Source of the DNA: Afifellaceae bacterium
Lineage (GTDB): Bacteria > Pseudomonadota > Alphaproteobacteria > Rhizobiales > Afifellaceae
Assembly (NCBI GenBank): GCA_028284625.1
Contig: JANQRH010000028.1
Span: 62,001-126,000 of the forward strand
Reading direction: 5' to 3'
DNA: 64,000 nt
The notes under the pieces are model-generated. The model ran no database searches, was not told the origin of the DNA, and saw only the letters and a list, made by a program, of their open reading frames with translations. Of the stretch, positions 8,930 to 17,460 are shown piece after piece; within the stretch, counting starts at the first letter, position 1; every line of letters starts with the position of its first letter. Both the position numbers and the translations under genes were made by a program.

Positions 8930-9150
8930 TGAAGACTCCCTTGTGTCGTTGCGGTTCTGGTCCCGCGGGGCGCGAGATGGAGAGGGATCGGGACGCGGGT
9001 GAAAGCTCCACGCGGTGCATCAAGCATTCGAGTGGTTGCTTTTCGCCGCCACAGACGGAAATGTTCGACCCGATCTTTGGCGCTGACGCTCAGCCCTGTC
9101 GGGTGTTGATTTGGCGGGCAAGCTGAAAACGCAGATAGAAGGGATGCACG

Positions 9151-9882
9151 GTGGACGAGCCTCAGACGTTCGAAAAAATGCCCCATATCAAGGACGAGGT
9201 GTATCTCGATTTCCTTGGCCAGACGATCAACATCCATTGGAATTACCATGCGTATTTGATGGTCGGCATCTGGCTTGTGCTGGTCCCGCTCTGCATCACG
9301 ATCATACGCTATGGTAAGCCGCGCCCGACTGAGTTCGGGCTGCGCCGCCAAGTGCACGTCAAGCACATCGAATGGTGGTGGTTCAGCGTCCACAAATACG
9401 GGCTGTCATTGGCGGTGTTTCTGTCTTTTTGCGGAGCGGCGGTCGCAATGGTCGTCAGCGGCGGGTTCAGCGGATCAGTCCATGCGATCCTCGGGACCCT
9501 GACCGTTGTTCTCGGGGTGATCCAAATCGTTGCCGGGATGCTGCGAGGAACGCATGGCGGCAAGTATTACAACAAGGCTGACCCCAACGACCCTGCGACT
9601 TGGCAGGGCGATCACTATAGCCGCACGACGCGGCGGCGGATTTTTGAGGCGTATCACAAGACCGCTGGGTACTACACGCTGTTCTGCGCTGTAGGAGCGA
9701 TCGGCTCGGGGTTGATGCAATATCCTATGCCGGTGCTTGCCAGGATCGTCTTCATCATTCCCTTCGTGTTTCTCGCCTTCTGGATCGTCATGGAGTTCCT
9801 GGAGCGCCGCTATGACGGCTATCGCGCCGTTCACGGTTACGGGAAGGAGCACCCATACAACAAGGAACGCGAATTCCTTTGA
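9151..9882 (+). CDS. Cytochrome b561-like transmembrane protein
   Basis: A 243-residue membrane protein with five hydrophobic segments. Histidines fall where b561 cytochromes hold two hemes: in INIHWNYHAYL, in VHKYGLSLAV, in VHAILGTLTVVLG and in YHKTAGYYTL. The LGVIQIVAGMLRG segment is typical of the family. Such proteins move electrons across the membrane and can reduce ferric or quinone acceptors. The GTG start at 9151 follows AGAAGGG. No DOMON or other periplasmic domain is fused. It is followed closely by the 2-hydroxyacid dehydrogenase; whether it takes electrons from that pathway is unknown. Confidence 0.7.
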   Translation: MDEPQTFEKMPHIKDEVYLDFLGQTINIHWNYHAYLMVGIWLVLVPLCITIIRYGKPRPTEFGLRRQVHVKHIEWWWFSVHKYGLSLAVFLSFCGAAVAMVVSGGFSGSVHAILGTLTVVLGVIQIVAGMLRGTHGGKYYNKADPNDPATWQGDHYSRTTRRRIFEAYHKTAGYYTLFCAVGAIGSGLMQYPMPVLARIVFIIPFVFLAFWIVMEFLERRYDGYRAVHGYGKEHPYNKEREFL

Positions 9883-9909
9883 TGGGCTTTATTTTGGGAG
9901 AGCCGTGCC

Positions 9910-10851
9910 ATGGCGGATGTGCTGATCAGTGAATTCATGGACGAAGGGGTAGCCGAAGGGCTCATCGCCGAGTTCGACGTCCATTGGGATCCCGATCTCT
10001 GGGGCAAGCGAGACGAACTGCTTGGGCAGGTTGCAGATGCGCGAGCTATCGTGGTGCGCAATGCGACGCTGGTGAATACCGAGCTTCTGAAGGCCGCACC
10101 GCACCTGAAATTGGTGGCCCGGTTGGGTGTCGGGCTCGACAATATCGATTTGGCCGCTTGCACGGCGCGGGGTGTCGAGGTCTGTCCTGCGATCGGGGCC
10201 AATGCGGTTTCAGTCGCGGAATACGTGATCGCGACGGCTATGATCCTGCTGCGCGGCCCCACCTATTTCGCGACGCCGGACGTTGCCGCTGGCGCCTGGG
10301 ACCGACCGAAGTTTGCAGGCGCGACCGAGATAGCAGGCCGGACGATAGGCGTTATCGGCTTCGGCTCGATCGGCCAGGTCGTCGGGGAAAAGGCGCGCGG
10401 CATGGGTATGAACGTGATCGCCTATGATGCGATGTTGCCTGAGGATCATCCCGCCTGGGCCGATGCGCGACGAGTAGGTCTGGATGATCTGGTGGAAGAA
10501 GCGGACGTGATCTCGCTTCATTGCCCCAAGTTGCCGGAGACCATCGATCTGATCGACAAGCGGCAGTTCGGACGGATGAAGTCAGGCGCTGTGCTGATAA
10601 ACTCGGCTCGTGGCGGGATCGTCAACGAAGCGGCCTGTGCAGACGCCCTGCGGTCGGGGCAGATCGCCGGGGCGGCGCTCGATACGCTGGATGTGGAGCC
10701 CATCACGCCGGAGGCCGGTGCGTTGTTCCACGGGATCGACAACCTGATCCTGACGCCACATATCGCTGGCATCACGAAAGAGTCGAACCGGCGCATTGCC
10801 GAAATCGCCGCGGAGAACGTGCGACGCGTGCTTTCAGGTGGCGCAGCCTGA
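9910..10851 (+). CDS. D-isomer-specific 2-hydroxyacid dehydrogenase (SerA/SlcC-like)
   Basis: A 313-residue two-domain enzyme of the phosphoglycerate-dehydrogenase type. The NAD site is GFGSIGQVVGEKARGMG, followed by an acidic residue (YD) that favours NAD over NADP. The catalytic Arg is in NSARGGIVNE, the Glu in the DVEPITPEAG region, and the His in TPHIAGITKES. It lacks the C-terminal regulatory domain of serine-pathway SerA, so a catabolic role is likely. The family includes SlcC, (S)-sulfolactate dehydrogenase. With the Ldh2-type enzyme at 1258 it could interconvert the two enantiomers of a hydroxyacid (inference; no sulfolyase is in the window). Confidence 0.85.
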   Translation: MADVLISEFMDEGVAEGLIAEFDVHWDPDLWGKRDELLGQVADARAIVVRNATLVNTELLKAAPHLKLVARLGVGLDNIDLAACTARGVEVCPAIGANAVSVAEYVIATAMILLRGPTYFATPDVAAGAWDRPKFAGATEIAGRTIGVIGFGSIGQVVGEKARGMGMNVIAYDAMLPEDHPAWADARRVGLDDLVEEADVISLHCPKLPETIDLIDKRQFGRMKSGAVLINSARGGIVNEAACADALRSGQIAGAALDTLDVEPITPEAGALFHGIDNLILTPHIAGITKESNRRIAEIAAENVRRVLSGGAA

Positions 10852-11085
10852 ACTTGGCGGGAAGGAGGCAGCAGCCTCTTTGATTTGATGTCACATCGGG
10901 GTTCTGCGTCGCATGGCAGTTACGAGCCCCTCCCGGCCATTCAAGCCATGTCGCATGCGGCGGAAATGTGCCCACCACGGACATCTTCTTTGCTCGTAGC
11001 CCGGCTGCATCAAGCAGATGTTTCGTGTTCCTGGTGGACGTTTCGGAAAAATCCAGGCTATCCCTGAGTTGGTCGGCCCTTGCAA

Positions 11086-11817
11086 ATGAAACCATTTCTC
11101 ATTCTTCAATTGCGCCCCGAAGAGGAGGCCTCCGAAAACGAGTTTCGTGCCCTGCTCTACAAAAGCGGGCTTGACGAAAACCGAGCGCACCGGTTGCGCC
11201 TGGAGCGCGAGGGGCTTTCCGAACTCGACCTGTCCTCATATGCCGGTGTGATCGTCGGCGGCGGCCCTGGCTGTGTTTCCGATCCGGGAGAATGCAAGTC
11301 GGCCGTCGAAAGGCACATCGAGGACAGCATTATGTCGCTGATGCCGGAGATTACGGCAAACGACGTGCCGTTTCTCGGTTGCTGCTACGGCATAGGGATT
11401 CTGGCGCACCATCTCGGTGCGTCGGTCTCGAAGGAACGGTATAGCGAACCGGTCTCAGTTGTGCGTCTGGCACTGACCGAGACGGGCAGGACTGATCCTC
11501 TGCTCGCGGGTGTCAGCACTCAGTTTGACGCCTTCGTCGGCCACAAGGAGGCCTTACAGGAACTGCCACCCGGCTGTGCACACCTGGTCGCCGGGGAAGC
11601 CTGCCCGTTTCAGATGATCCGCTACGGAAAAAACGTGTACGCGACGCAGTTTCACCCTGAGGCCGACGGCGATGTCTTCGCGTTGCGCATTCGCATCTAT
11701 CGCGACAAGGGGTATTTTGCACCGGAAGACGCCGCGACGCTGACAGCTGCGGCACGGTTGGGGAATCCGCAAGCAGGTATGACAATCCTGCGAAACTTCG
11801 TGGAGAGTTACGGGTAG
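11086..11817 (+). CDS. Stand-alone class I glutamine amidotransferase domain protein
   Basis: A 243-residue class I GATase fold. The nucleophile elbow is FLGCCYGIG near residue 100, with the second cysteine as catalytic residue. The His-Glu pair is in TQFHPEAD near residue 187. The IVGGGPG loop near residue 51 is typical of GuaA-type amidotransferase domains. There is no synthetase domain, so it either serves a partner or is a gamma-glutamyl-type hydrolase; neighbours do not tell which. The ATG at 11086 is chosen over a TTG at 11080. The 234 bp before it holds no convincing gene. Confidence 0.85.
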   Translation: MKPFLILQLRPEEEASENEFRALLYKSGLDENRAHRLRLEREGLSELDLSSYAGVIVGGGPGCVSDPGECKSAVERHIEDSIMSLMPEITANDVPFLGCCYGIGILAHHLGASVSKERYSEPVSVVRLALTETGRTDPLLAGVSTQFDAFVGHKEALQELPPGCAHLVAGEACPFQMIRYGKNVYATQFHPEADGDVFALRIRIYRDKGYFAPEDAATLTAAARLGNPQAGMTILRNFVESYG

Positions 11818-11924
11818 CGGACACGTCTGCGAGTGGGCCTCCAGCAGAACGGGGGAAACGTCCGCGCAGCGGTCATCTTGATCCGGGTAATGGTGCCGAT
11901 CTCTGCCGGATTCTTAGCCGACCA

Positions 11925-13184
11925 TCACCCCTGGTACTCCAGAATGTAGAGCCCAGCGTTGTAGTCCGAGACATAAGCCAGCCCGTCCTTTGACACCCAG
12001 ATGTCGCAGGACTGGATGACCTTGGCCCGGTTCGGACGGCTGTCCATCAACCGCGCGGGCGCCGGGGGAACGAAGGCGGCCACTTCCTTCGGCTGATATT
12101 CATTCGAGATATCGTAGACGCGTACGCCGGCATTTTGCTGAGTGGCAAAGATCAGCTGGTCGCTGACAAAGCTGTCGGGCCGGTTCTCGTGAATGTTATG
12201 CGGTCCGAAATGCGCGCCCTTGGCGGCGTAGTCCTCCTCGTTCGGGATCGGAACCGTCGAGATGCTGACCGGGTTGGACAGTTCGCGAATGTCGAAGAGC
12301 CAGATGTGCTTGATCCCGTCCGCACAATTGTCGAGCACGGCTTCGTCTGCGACGACCAGGAGGTTACGGTCGGGGAGGGGCAGAGCATTGTGGGTGCCGC
12401 CGCCGAAGGGCGGCGACCAGTTGCGATGCACGATCAGTTCGGGGTTGGTGCGGTCTTTGACGTCCATGATCACAAGACCTCCATCGCGCCAGGCCCCGTA
12501 CGCGGTGTCGCCATGTACGATGGCGTGGTGCAGGCCAGCGCGCGCCTGATCTTCAGATGGCTCTTCGCCCGCCGCGGCGTTCATGCCCGGCAGCCAGTAC
12601 CGCCCGGCTTCTTTTGGGTTGGTCGGGTCGGCCATGTCGATCGTAATGAAGATGTAATCGGTGAAACCGTCGATCAACGCAGAGGCATAAGCCCATCGGC
12701 CACCGACGTACCAGATTCGATGTATGCCGCCGCCTTCAACGTCCATGAAGCCGATTTTGCGGGGTTCAGCCGGGTTTGAGATGTCATAGACAGCCATGCC
12801 CGCCGTCCAGTCCCGGGTCTTCGACAGCATCGTGTCGGCCGTACCGACTTTTTTGCCGAGCTTGCCCTTGTAGTAATCCTCCTCGTTCTGGAACTCCGCA
12901 GCTGCGAACATGTTCTTTGCGTTGATGACCAGGAGCAGGTCTTCGTGGCTCTGCAAATGAATGTTCCAGGTGTTGGGCGGGGCGGGGACATAGGCCGCTG
13001 GCTTCGGGTCGCGCGGATCGCTGCAGTCGATGACGCTGAACCCGTCGGAGAACATATGCCCGATAATCGCATGCCCCTTGTTGACCATGAGCTGCACACC
13101 GTCCGGCCGCCCGCCCTGATCCGAATAGCCGATCAGGTTCATGTTTCTGGAGTAGTCGGGTGTCGGCAAATCCTGCTTTGTCAT
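11925..13184 (-). CDS. LVIVD-repeat beta-propeller-like protein, no signal peptide
   Basis: A 419-residue protein with at least five copies of an LVIVD-type repeat. Examples are FSVIDCSDPRDPKPAAYV, MAVYDISNPAEPRKIGF, LVIMDVKDRTNPELIV, IWLFDIRELSNPVSI and VRVYDISNEYQPKEVA, so a beta-propeller is likely. Histidines recur between repeats (WNIHLQSHED, GGGIHRIW, GLHHAIVHG, GTHNALP, HFGPHNIHEN) and could form a central metal site, which is unusual for a mere scaffold. Most LVIVD proteins are exported; this one starts MTKQDLPTPDY with no signal peptide. It is the last gene of the second TTT operon, 24 bp after the DctP-like gene. I do not recognise a function. Confidence 0.7.
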   Translation of the reverse strand: MTKQDLPTPDYSRNMNLIGYSDQGGRPDGVQLMVNKGHAIIGHMFSDGFSVIDCSDPRDPKPAAYVPAPPNTWNIHLQSHEDLLLVINAKNMFAAAEFQNEEDYYKGKLGKKVGTADTMLSKTRDWTAGMAVYDISNPAEPRKIGFMDVEGGGIHRIWYVGGRWAYASALIDGFTDYIFITIDMADPTNPKEAGRYWLPGMNAAAGEEPSEDQARAGLHHAIVHGDTAYGAWRDGGLVIMDVKDRTNPELIVHRNWSPPFGGGTHNALPLPDRNLLVVADEAVLDNCADGIKHIWLFDIRELSNPVSISTVPIPNEEDYAAKGAHFGPHNIHENRPDSFVSDQLIFATQQNAGVRVYDISNEYQPKEVAAFVPPAPARLMDSRPNRAKVIQSCDIWVSKDGLAYVSDYNAGLYILEYQG

Positions 13185-13208
13185 GGTGTCTCTCTTTGGA
13201 ATAGGGCG

Positions 13209-14138
13209 TCAGGCAGCGCGAAGTTCCGCGTCAAACAGTTCGCGCAGCTCTGGCGCAAACCGGCGGCGCGCGACGTCGACTTCGGCGCGCGTTGCTTCGG
13301 CAAAAGTGTTTCGAGTTGCGTCGTCAAGCTCGGTGATTTCGACCCCCTGGCGGCGTAGTTCTGCGCTGCAGATCGTGTCGTCCTCTTCGGCAAATTGTCT
13401 TTGCGCTTTGGCGGACCGGTCGACGGCGCGGTGAAGGCCGTCGCGGGCATCGGGGTCAAGGCCCCTGAGGCGTTCGGCGTTGAAAAGAACAAGTGCCACG
13501 CCCAGCAGATGCCGCGTCAGGAGGATATGGCGGTGGGTCTTGTGAAGCTCGAAATTCAGGATGTTCGTGAGCGGGTTCTCCTGTGCATCGACACGGCCTG
13601 ACTTCACGGCATCAGGCAGGTCGCGCACATCGATGGCCATTGGCTCAAAGCCAAGCGCGCGGAAAACGCGCTGGTGGTCTTCGTTGGCCAATGTGCGAAT
13701 TGTCAGGCCCTTGCAGTCGCTGACTTTTTTGATGGGTGCGGCGCTTGAGATGTGACGCAGTCCGTTGTCCCAATAGCCCAACACCTCGTACCCGGTGGCC
13801 GCTGCCACTTCGCGTCGCAGCCGAGCCCCGAGAGCTCCATCAAGCAGCGCGTAGGCGCGCCGTCGGTCCGGGACCACGAAATGCTGGTCGAAAAGGCCGA
13901 GTTCGGGCACGCGCTTGGCCAGATAGCTGGACGAAAAATAGCAACCGTCCAGTTCGCCGCTTTCGGTCATCGAAAGCAGATCGGCGGCTTTGTGACCCCG
14001 CGCGACGATGTTTTCGTCGAACGCGAGCGAAACCGTGCCACTCGTCTCCGCTGCCACCGCCTCGGCCAAGACACGCCCACCGCGCGTGTGAACGGACTTG
14101 TCTCCTTGATAACCACCGAACTTCAATTCCAGCGTCAT
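13209..14138 (-). CDS. DctP-family (TRAP) binding-protein-like protein lacking a signal peptide
   Basis: A 309-residue protein with the whole TRAP binding-protein fold. It has the conserved ligand-contact arginine in CKGLTIRTLAN and the following VDAQENPLTNI segment where family members contact the carboxylate. It begins MTLELKFGGY, which is the first strand of the mature fold, so there is no export signal. The upstream gene's stop at 14145 leaves only 6 bp, so no signal sequence can be hidden in frame. No DctQ or DctM adjoins it; the neighbours are TTT genes. It may be a cytoplasmic ligand binder or enzyme derived from a solute receptor (inference). Confidence 0.8.
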   Translation of the reverse strand: MTLELKFGGYQGDKSVHTRGGRVLAEAVAAETSGTVSLAFDENIVARGHKAADLLSMTESGELDGCYFSSSYLAKRVPELGLFDQHFVVPDRRRAYALLDGALGARLRREVAAATGYEVLGYWDNGLRHISSAAPIKKVSDCKGLTIRTLANEDHQRVFRALGFEPMAIDVRDLPDAVKSGRVDAQENPLTNILNFELHKTHRHILLTRHLLGVALVLFNAERLRGLDPDARDGLHRAVDRSAKAQRQFAEEDDTICSAELRRQGVEITELDDATRNTFAEATRAEVDVARRRFAPELRELFDAELRAA

Positions 14139-14144
14139 GGCATA

Positions 14145-15269
14145 CTAGCTCAGCTCCCGCATCAGTTCTTCGGGATCGGCAGGCAGCGAAACAGGCTGGC
14201 CGCGTTTGGCCGAAAGGTCCATGGCCATGGTGAGCAGGAGGTTCCTGTGTCCGTCCGCGGCCGTGGCGTGCGGCGTCGCTTGGCCTGTGTAGATGCGTTG
14301 ATACCAGGAATTGGTCTCCTCGCGCATCGGGCCCCAGAGCTGACCACCATGCAGGTCGCCGGGCGGATAGCTGGTGAGAAAGTCGACGTGGCGCTCTGGC
14401 GCTTTGTACCCCTCGGGCGCGTAGCCCGCGCCTTGCGCGACATTGGTCGCCATCACCAGGTCGCGGTGCGTGTCCTCGATATCGATTACGCCCTGACTGC
14501 CGACGATTCCGATCTCAATCCCATAGACCGCCCCGGGCCAGACTTCAGGCAGGGCCCACGAGATGTTCATCGAAAATATCGTCCCGTCATCCATGGTGAA
14601 GACGCCGAGCGTGGAATCCTTCGTGCCCCATTCACCGAGAACCTTGTTGGTTGATTGCGCATAGACGGAGACCGGATTCTTGCCTTCCATCAGCCAGAGG
14701 GACATGTCCAGGCTGTGGGTCCCCGAAACGACCATGGGTGTCAGCGTGGCCCGGTCCTGGGTGCGACGGACGGTGGCAATCGGCACCATGCGGTTCATGA
14801 AGGCGCGCGTGACGACGGTGTGGACGTCGCCGATCTGTCCGGTGACGAGCCGTTCCTTGACCGCCAAGAACCGGCGGCGAAATCGCTGGGTATAGCCGAT
14901 CACCGCGTCGAGACCGGCTGCTTCGATCGCCGACAGGATCTCGGCCGACTGCCGGGCGTCGGTGGCCAGCGGTTTTTCGATGAAGAGCGCATGGCCCATT
15001 TCCGTGGCGAGCATCGTCGGGTCGAAGTGGAAGTTTTCGTCCGTGGCTATGATGGTCGCAGTCACTTCGGGGCGGCGCAGCAACTCGCGAAAATCAGTCG
15101 TGAAGAAATCCGCACGAACGTCATCAGCCAGACTCTGACCAATGTCGGATTTCAGGTCGCAGAGGCCGATCCAGCCGATGCCGGGATAGGCCCGCGCCAA
15201 CTCTGCCCGAATTCTGCCGATGGTCCCGCAGCCAATGACGGCCAAGCCGATCTGGTCTTGTTGCGCCAT
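14145..15269 (-). CDS. Gfo/Idh/MocA family oxidoreductase
   Basis: A 374-residue NAD(P)-dependent dehydrogenase: nucleotide fold LAVIGCGTIGRIRAELA at the N-terminus, catalytic-lysine motif FIEKPLATD near residue 94, then the family's C-terminal sheet domain. It is a paralogue of the gene at 6776: segments such as IGYTQRF and VTMDDGT-like stretches recur in both. It starts directly after the tctA stop (no intergenic base). That places it in the second TTT operon, where it probably oxidises the imported compound or a product of it. Confidence 0.85.
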   Translation of the reverse strand: MAQQDQIGLAVIGCGTIGRIRAELARAYPGIGWIGLCDLKSDIGQSLADDVRADFFTTDFRELLRRPEVTATIIATDENFHFDPTMLATEMGHALFIEKPLATDARQSAEILSAIEAAGLDAVIGYTQRFRRRFLAVKERLVTGQIGDVHTVVTRAFMNRMVPIATVRRTQDRATLTPMVVSGTHSLDMSLWLMEGKNPVSVYAQSTNKVLGEWGTKDSTLGVFTMDDGTIFSMNISWALPEVWPGAVYGIEIGIVGSQGVIDIEDTHRDLVMATNVAQGAGYAPEGYKAPERHVDFLTSYPPGDLHGGQLWGPMREETNSWYQRIYTGQATPHATAADGHRNLLLTMAMDLSAKRGQPVSLPADPEELMRELS

Positions 15270-16763
15270 TCACGCATTCTCCTGTTGTGCGCGCCGATCG
15301 CGGAGGATGCGCAAGGCGCCTTCGACAAAGATGAAGAGCAGCCCGATGAGCAGCACCGTTCCGACCCATTGCGAGGCCACAAACCCGATCGATTTGTCCT
15401 CAAACAGCAACAAGGCGCGGCGGAAGTTCTCGTCTGCCAGCGGAGCCAGGATCACGCCGAGAACGATCGGTGCGGTCGGGAAATGGAACCGCGTCAATGC
15501 GTAGCCGACCACGCCCGATGCCAGCATCACCCACACATCGAACATAGAGAGGCGGATGGCATAGGCGCCGATCACGCAGATGGGGATGATGAGCGGCAAC
15601 AGGAGGCCGCGGGGGAGACTGAACAGCTTCACGCACGGTTTGATCAGCATGATCGCAGCGCCGTACATGAGCAGGTTCGCGAGCACCAACGCTGCATAGA
15701 TGAAATAGATCAGCCCGGGATGGTCGATCTCGATCGTCGGGCCGACGACCACGTTCTTTAGCGTCAATGCCGCCAATAGAGCAGCGGCCGCCGCATTGCC
15801 GGGAATGCCCAGCGCGAGCAGCGGCAACATGGACCCGCCGATATTGGCGTTGTTTGCGACCTCGGCGCTGACGATCGCTTCGTAGCTGCCCTTGCCCCAT
15901 TTCTTCTTCTCTTCGGGCGGCGCCCGTCGGCGGCCAAGATCGTAGGCCAGGAACGAGGCGACATTGGCCCCGGCGCCGGGGATGGCGCCGATGACGGTTC
16001 CCACGACGCCTGATCGGACAGCCGTGCGGCTGTACTTCGCCAGACGGCCCAATGGGGGAATGACCCGGCCGACTTCGGTCGGGATGCTGTAGTGATCCTT
16101 CTGCGGCAGGACGCGCAGGATCTCAGACATGCCGAAGAGGCCGATAAGAACCGCGACGTAGTTGACGCCGTCCTGTAGCTCCAGGACGCCAAAGGTGAAC
16201 CGCGGCACTGCGTGGATGGCGTCGAGCCCGACAAACGCCACGAGCATGCCGAGCCAGCCAGCAATCCAACCCTTCAGCGGCAATGCGCCCGCCGCCATGG
16301 TACCGCTAATCGAGATGCCGATCACGGCAAGCAGGAACATCTCCCAGGAACGGAACTGCAGCGCGAATGTCAGAATGAGCGGGATGAATCCGATCAAGAG
16401 CAGAATGCCGACCCAGTTGCCGATGAACGAAGCGCCGATAGCCATGCCGAGCGCCTGGCCGCCCTCGCCGCGGCGGGCGAGCTGGTGGCCCTCAATCATG
16501 GTCGGCACCGCGTCCGGCGTTCCGGGAATGTTGATCAGCACCGCCGATATGGCCCCACCGAAGACGCTTCCGGTGTAGACGCCCAGCATGAAGACCAGGG
16601 CCGTGTCCTGCTGCATTCCGGCTGAAAGGCCGATCAGCAGCGCCATGGCCATCGTGGTGGAAAGACCGGGCAGCGCACCCCAAACAATGCCCAGCGACAC
16701 GCCGGCCAGCGAGACGACGATCAAATACGGCGTCAGAACCTGGAGAACGGCGTCAAAGATCAT
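15270..16763 (-). CDS. Tripartite tricarboxylate transporter large permease (TctA)
   Basis: A 497-residue integral membrane protein with the TctA glycine/proline motifs: GALPGLSTTMAMALL near residue 28, GGAISAVLINIPGTPDAVP near residue 72 and AIPGAGANVASFLAYDLG in the middle. The C-terminal motif GIPGNAAAAALLAALTL is also present. It begins 4 bp after the tctB stop and abuts the Gfo gene. It is the translocation subunit of the second TTT system here, whose binding protein is encoded at 17461. Confidence 0.92.
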   Translation of the reverse strand: MIFDAVLQVLTPYLIVVSLAGVSLGIVWGALPGLSTTMAMALLIGLSAGMQQDTALVFMLGVYTGSVFGGAISAVLINIPGTPDAVPTMIEGHQLARRGEGGQALGMAIGASFIGNWVGILLLIGFIPLILTFALQFRSWEMFLLAVIGISISGTMAAGALPLKGWIAGWLGMLVAFVGLDAIHAVPRFTFGVLELQDGVNYVAVLIGLFGMSEILRVLPQKDHYSIPTEVGRVIPPLGRLAKYSRTAVRSGVVGTVIGAIPGAGANVASFLAYDLGRRRAPPEEKKKWGKGSYEAIVSAEVANNANIGGSMLPLLALGIPGNAAAAALLAALTLKNVVVGPTIEIDHPGLIYFIYAALVLANLLMYGAAIMLIKPCVKLFSLPRGLLLPLIIPICVIGAYAIRLSMFDVWVMLASGVVGYALTRFHFPTAPIVLGVILAPLADENFRRALLLFEDKSIGFVASQWVGTVLLIGLLFIFVEGALRILRDRRAQQENA

Positions 16764-16767
16764 CGCT

Positions 16768-17316
16768 TCACAGCGTCCCAGGCAGGGGGATCACGAAAAC
16801 GTAGCGGAAGGCCCCCGCAAGCAATGTGGACCAGACGGCCGCAACGACGAGGCACGGCAGAACCCGTTGCTTCCAAAACAGCCACAGGACGAGTGTCAGC
16901 ATGATGGTGGTGAGGATTTCGAACACACCGTAGCCGAGGCGGAATCCTGCGACCAACGTCGTGTAGTCGAAGGTGATCTTCTCAAGCCCGATCAGATAAA
17001 TCACGACGATTGCCGAGAGCATGCCAGCTCGGCGAAGTTCATCGGGGTTATCGGTCGTAACAGGTTTCTCGCCGGACCTGATGCGCTGGACGGCGAGCGC
17101 TGCGAGAGCGAGCGCCATGCCCACCAAGCTCGCGGCGACGATGAAGGGGAGGAGGCCGGGGGCGGTCGCCAGCGTCCCCGGATTGGCGAGCGAGACGGAT
17201 TCCACCATCACCCACAGCGAGAGGACGATCAGGATTGCTGAGGCAATCAGGTCCTGGCGCGGGGTCGCGTAACCGGCATTCTCGTCTTCGCCGACAAAGT
17301 GCGCTTTGTTGTCCAC
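16768..17316 (-). CDS. Tripartite tricarboxylate transporter small permease (TctB)
   Basis: A 182-residue protein with about four transmembrane helices, the first around residues 25-45 and the last at the C-terminus (LLAGAFRYVFVIPLPGTL). It lies between tctC and tctA, which defines it as the small subunit. A 144-bp gap with a strong hairpin separates it from tctC, so its expression is probably lower than that of the binding protein. Confidence 0.85.
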   Translation of the reverse strand: MDNKAHFVGEDENAGYATPRQDLIASAILIVLSLWVMVESVSLANPGTLATAPGLLPFIVAASLVGMALALAALAVQRIRSGEKPVTTDNPDELRRAGMLSAIVVIYLIGLEKITFDYTTLVAGFRLGYGVFEILTTIMLTLVLWLFWKQRVLPCLVVAAVWSTLLAGAFRYVFVIPLPGTL

Positions 17317-17401
17317 GGTTGAGACGGTGGCTGGGAGGTCTATAGGGCTGCTGTATTCGTCGCCGCGAAGCGGAGCCTCGCAACAACGAGCACAACGTTA
17401 T

Positions 17402-17446
17402 CGCCGACCATGAATCGCAGCGAATGCCGCGATGTCATGATCGGCG
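17402..17446 (-). terminator. Long stem-loop between tctC and tctB (second TTT operon)
   Basis: On the transcribed strand a 12-bp stem (CGCCGATCATGA with TCATGGTCGGCG, one G-U pair) continues, after a one-base bulge, into a 5-bp inner stem with a 10-base loop. It begins 14 bases after the tctC stop. There is no U-run. The position suits a 3'-end stabiliser or partial terminator that raises binding-protein mRNA above permease mRNA. Confidence 0.65.
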
Positions 17447-17460
17447 CTTTGTGCTGCGGC

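Noticed and set aside
8926..9393. A 155-codon leftward frame between the dehydrogenase and the cytochrome gene
   Set aside because: Overlaps the b561-like gene and has no recognisable domain; the intergenic 221 bp probably holds only promoters.
10852..11085. Short frames in the gap before the glutamine amidotransferase
   Set aside because: Leftward frames of about 100 codons run into the amidotransferase gene and look like shadows.
11818..11924. ATCCGG...CCGGAT inverted repeat between the converging amidotransferase and LVIVD genes
   Set aside because: Only 6 bp with a 19-base loop and no U-run; too weak to call a terminator.
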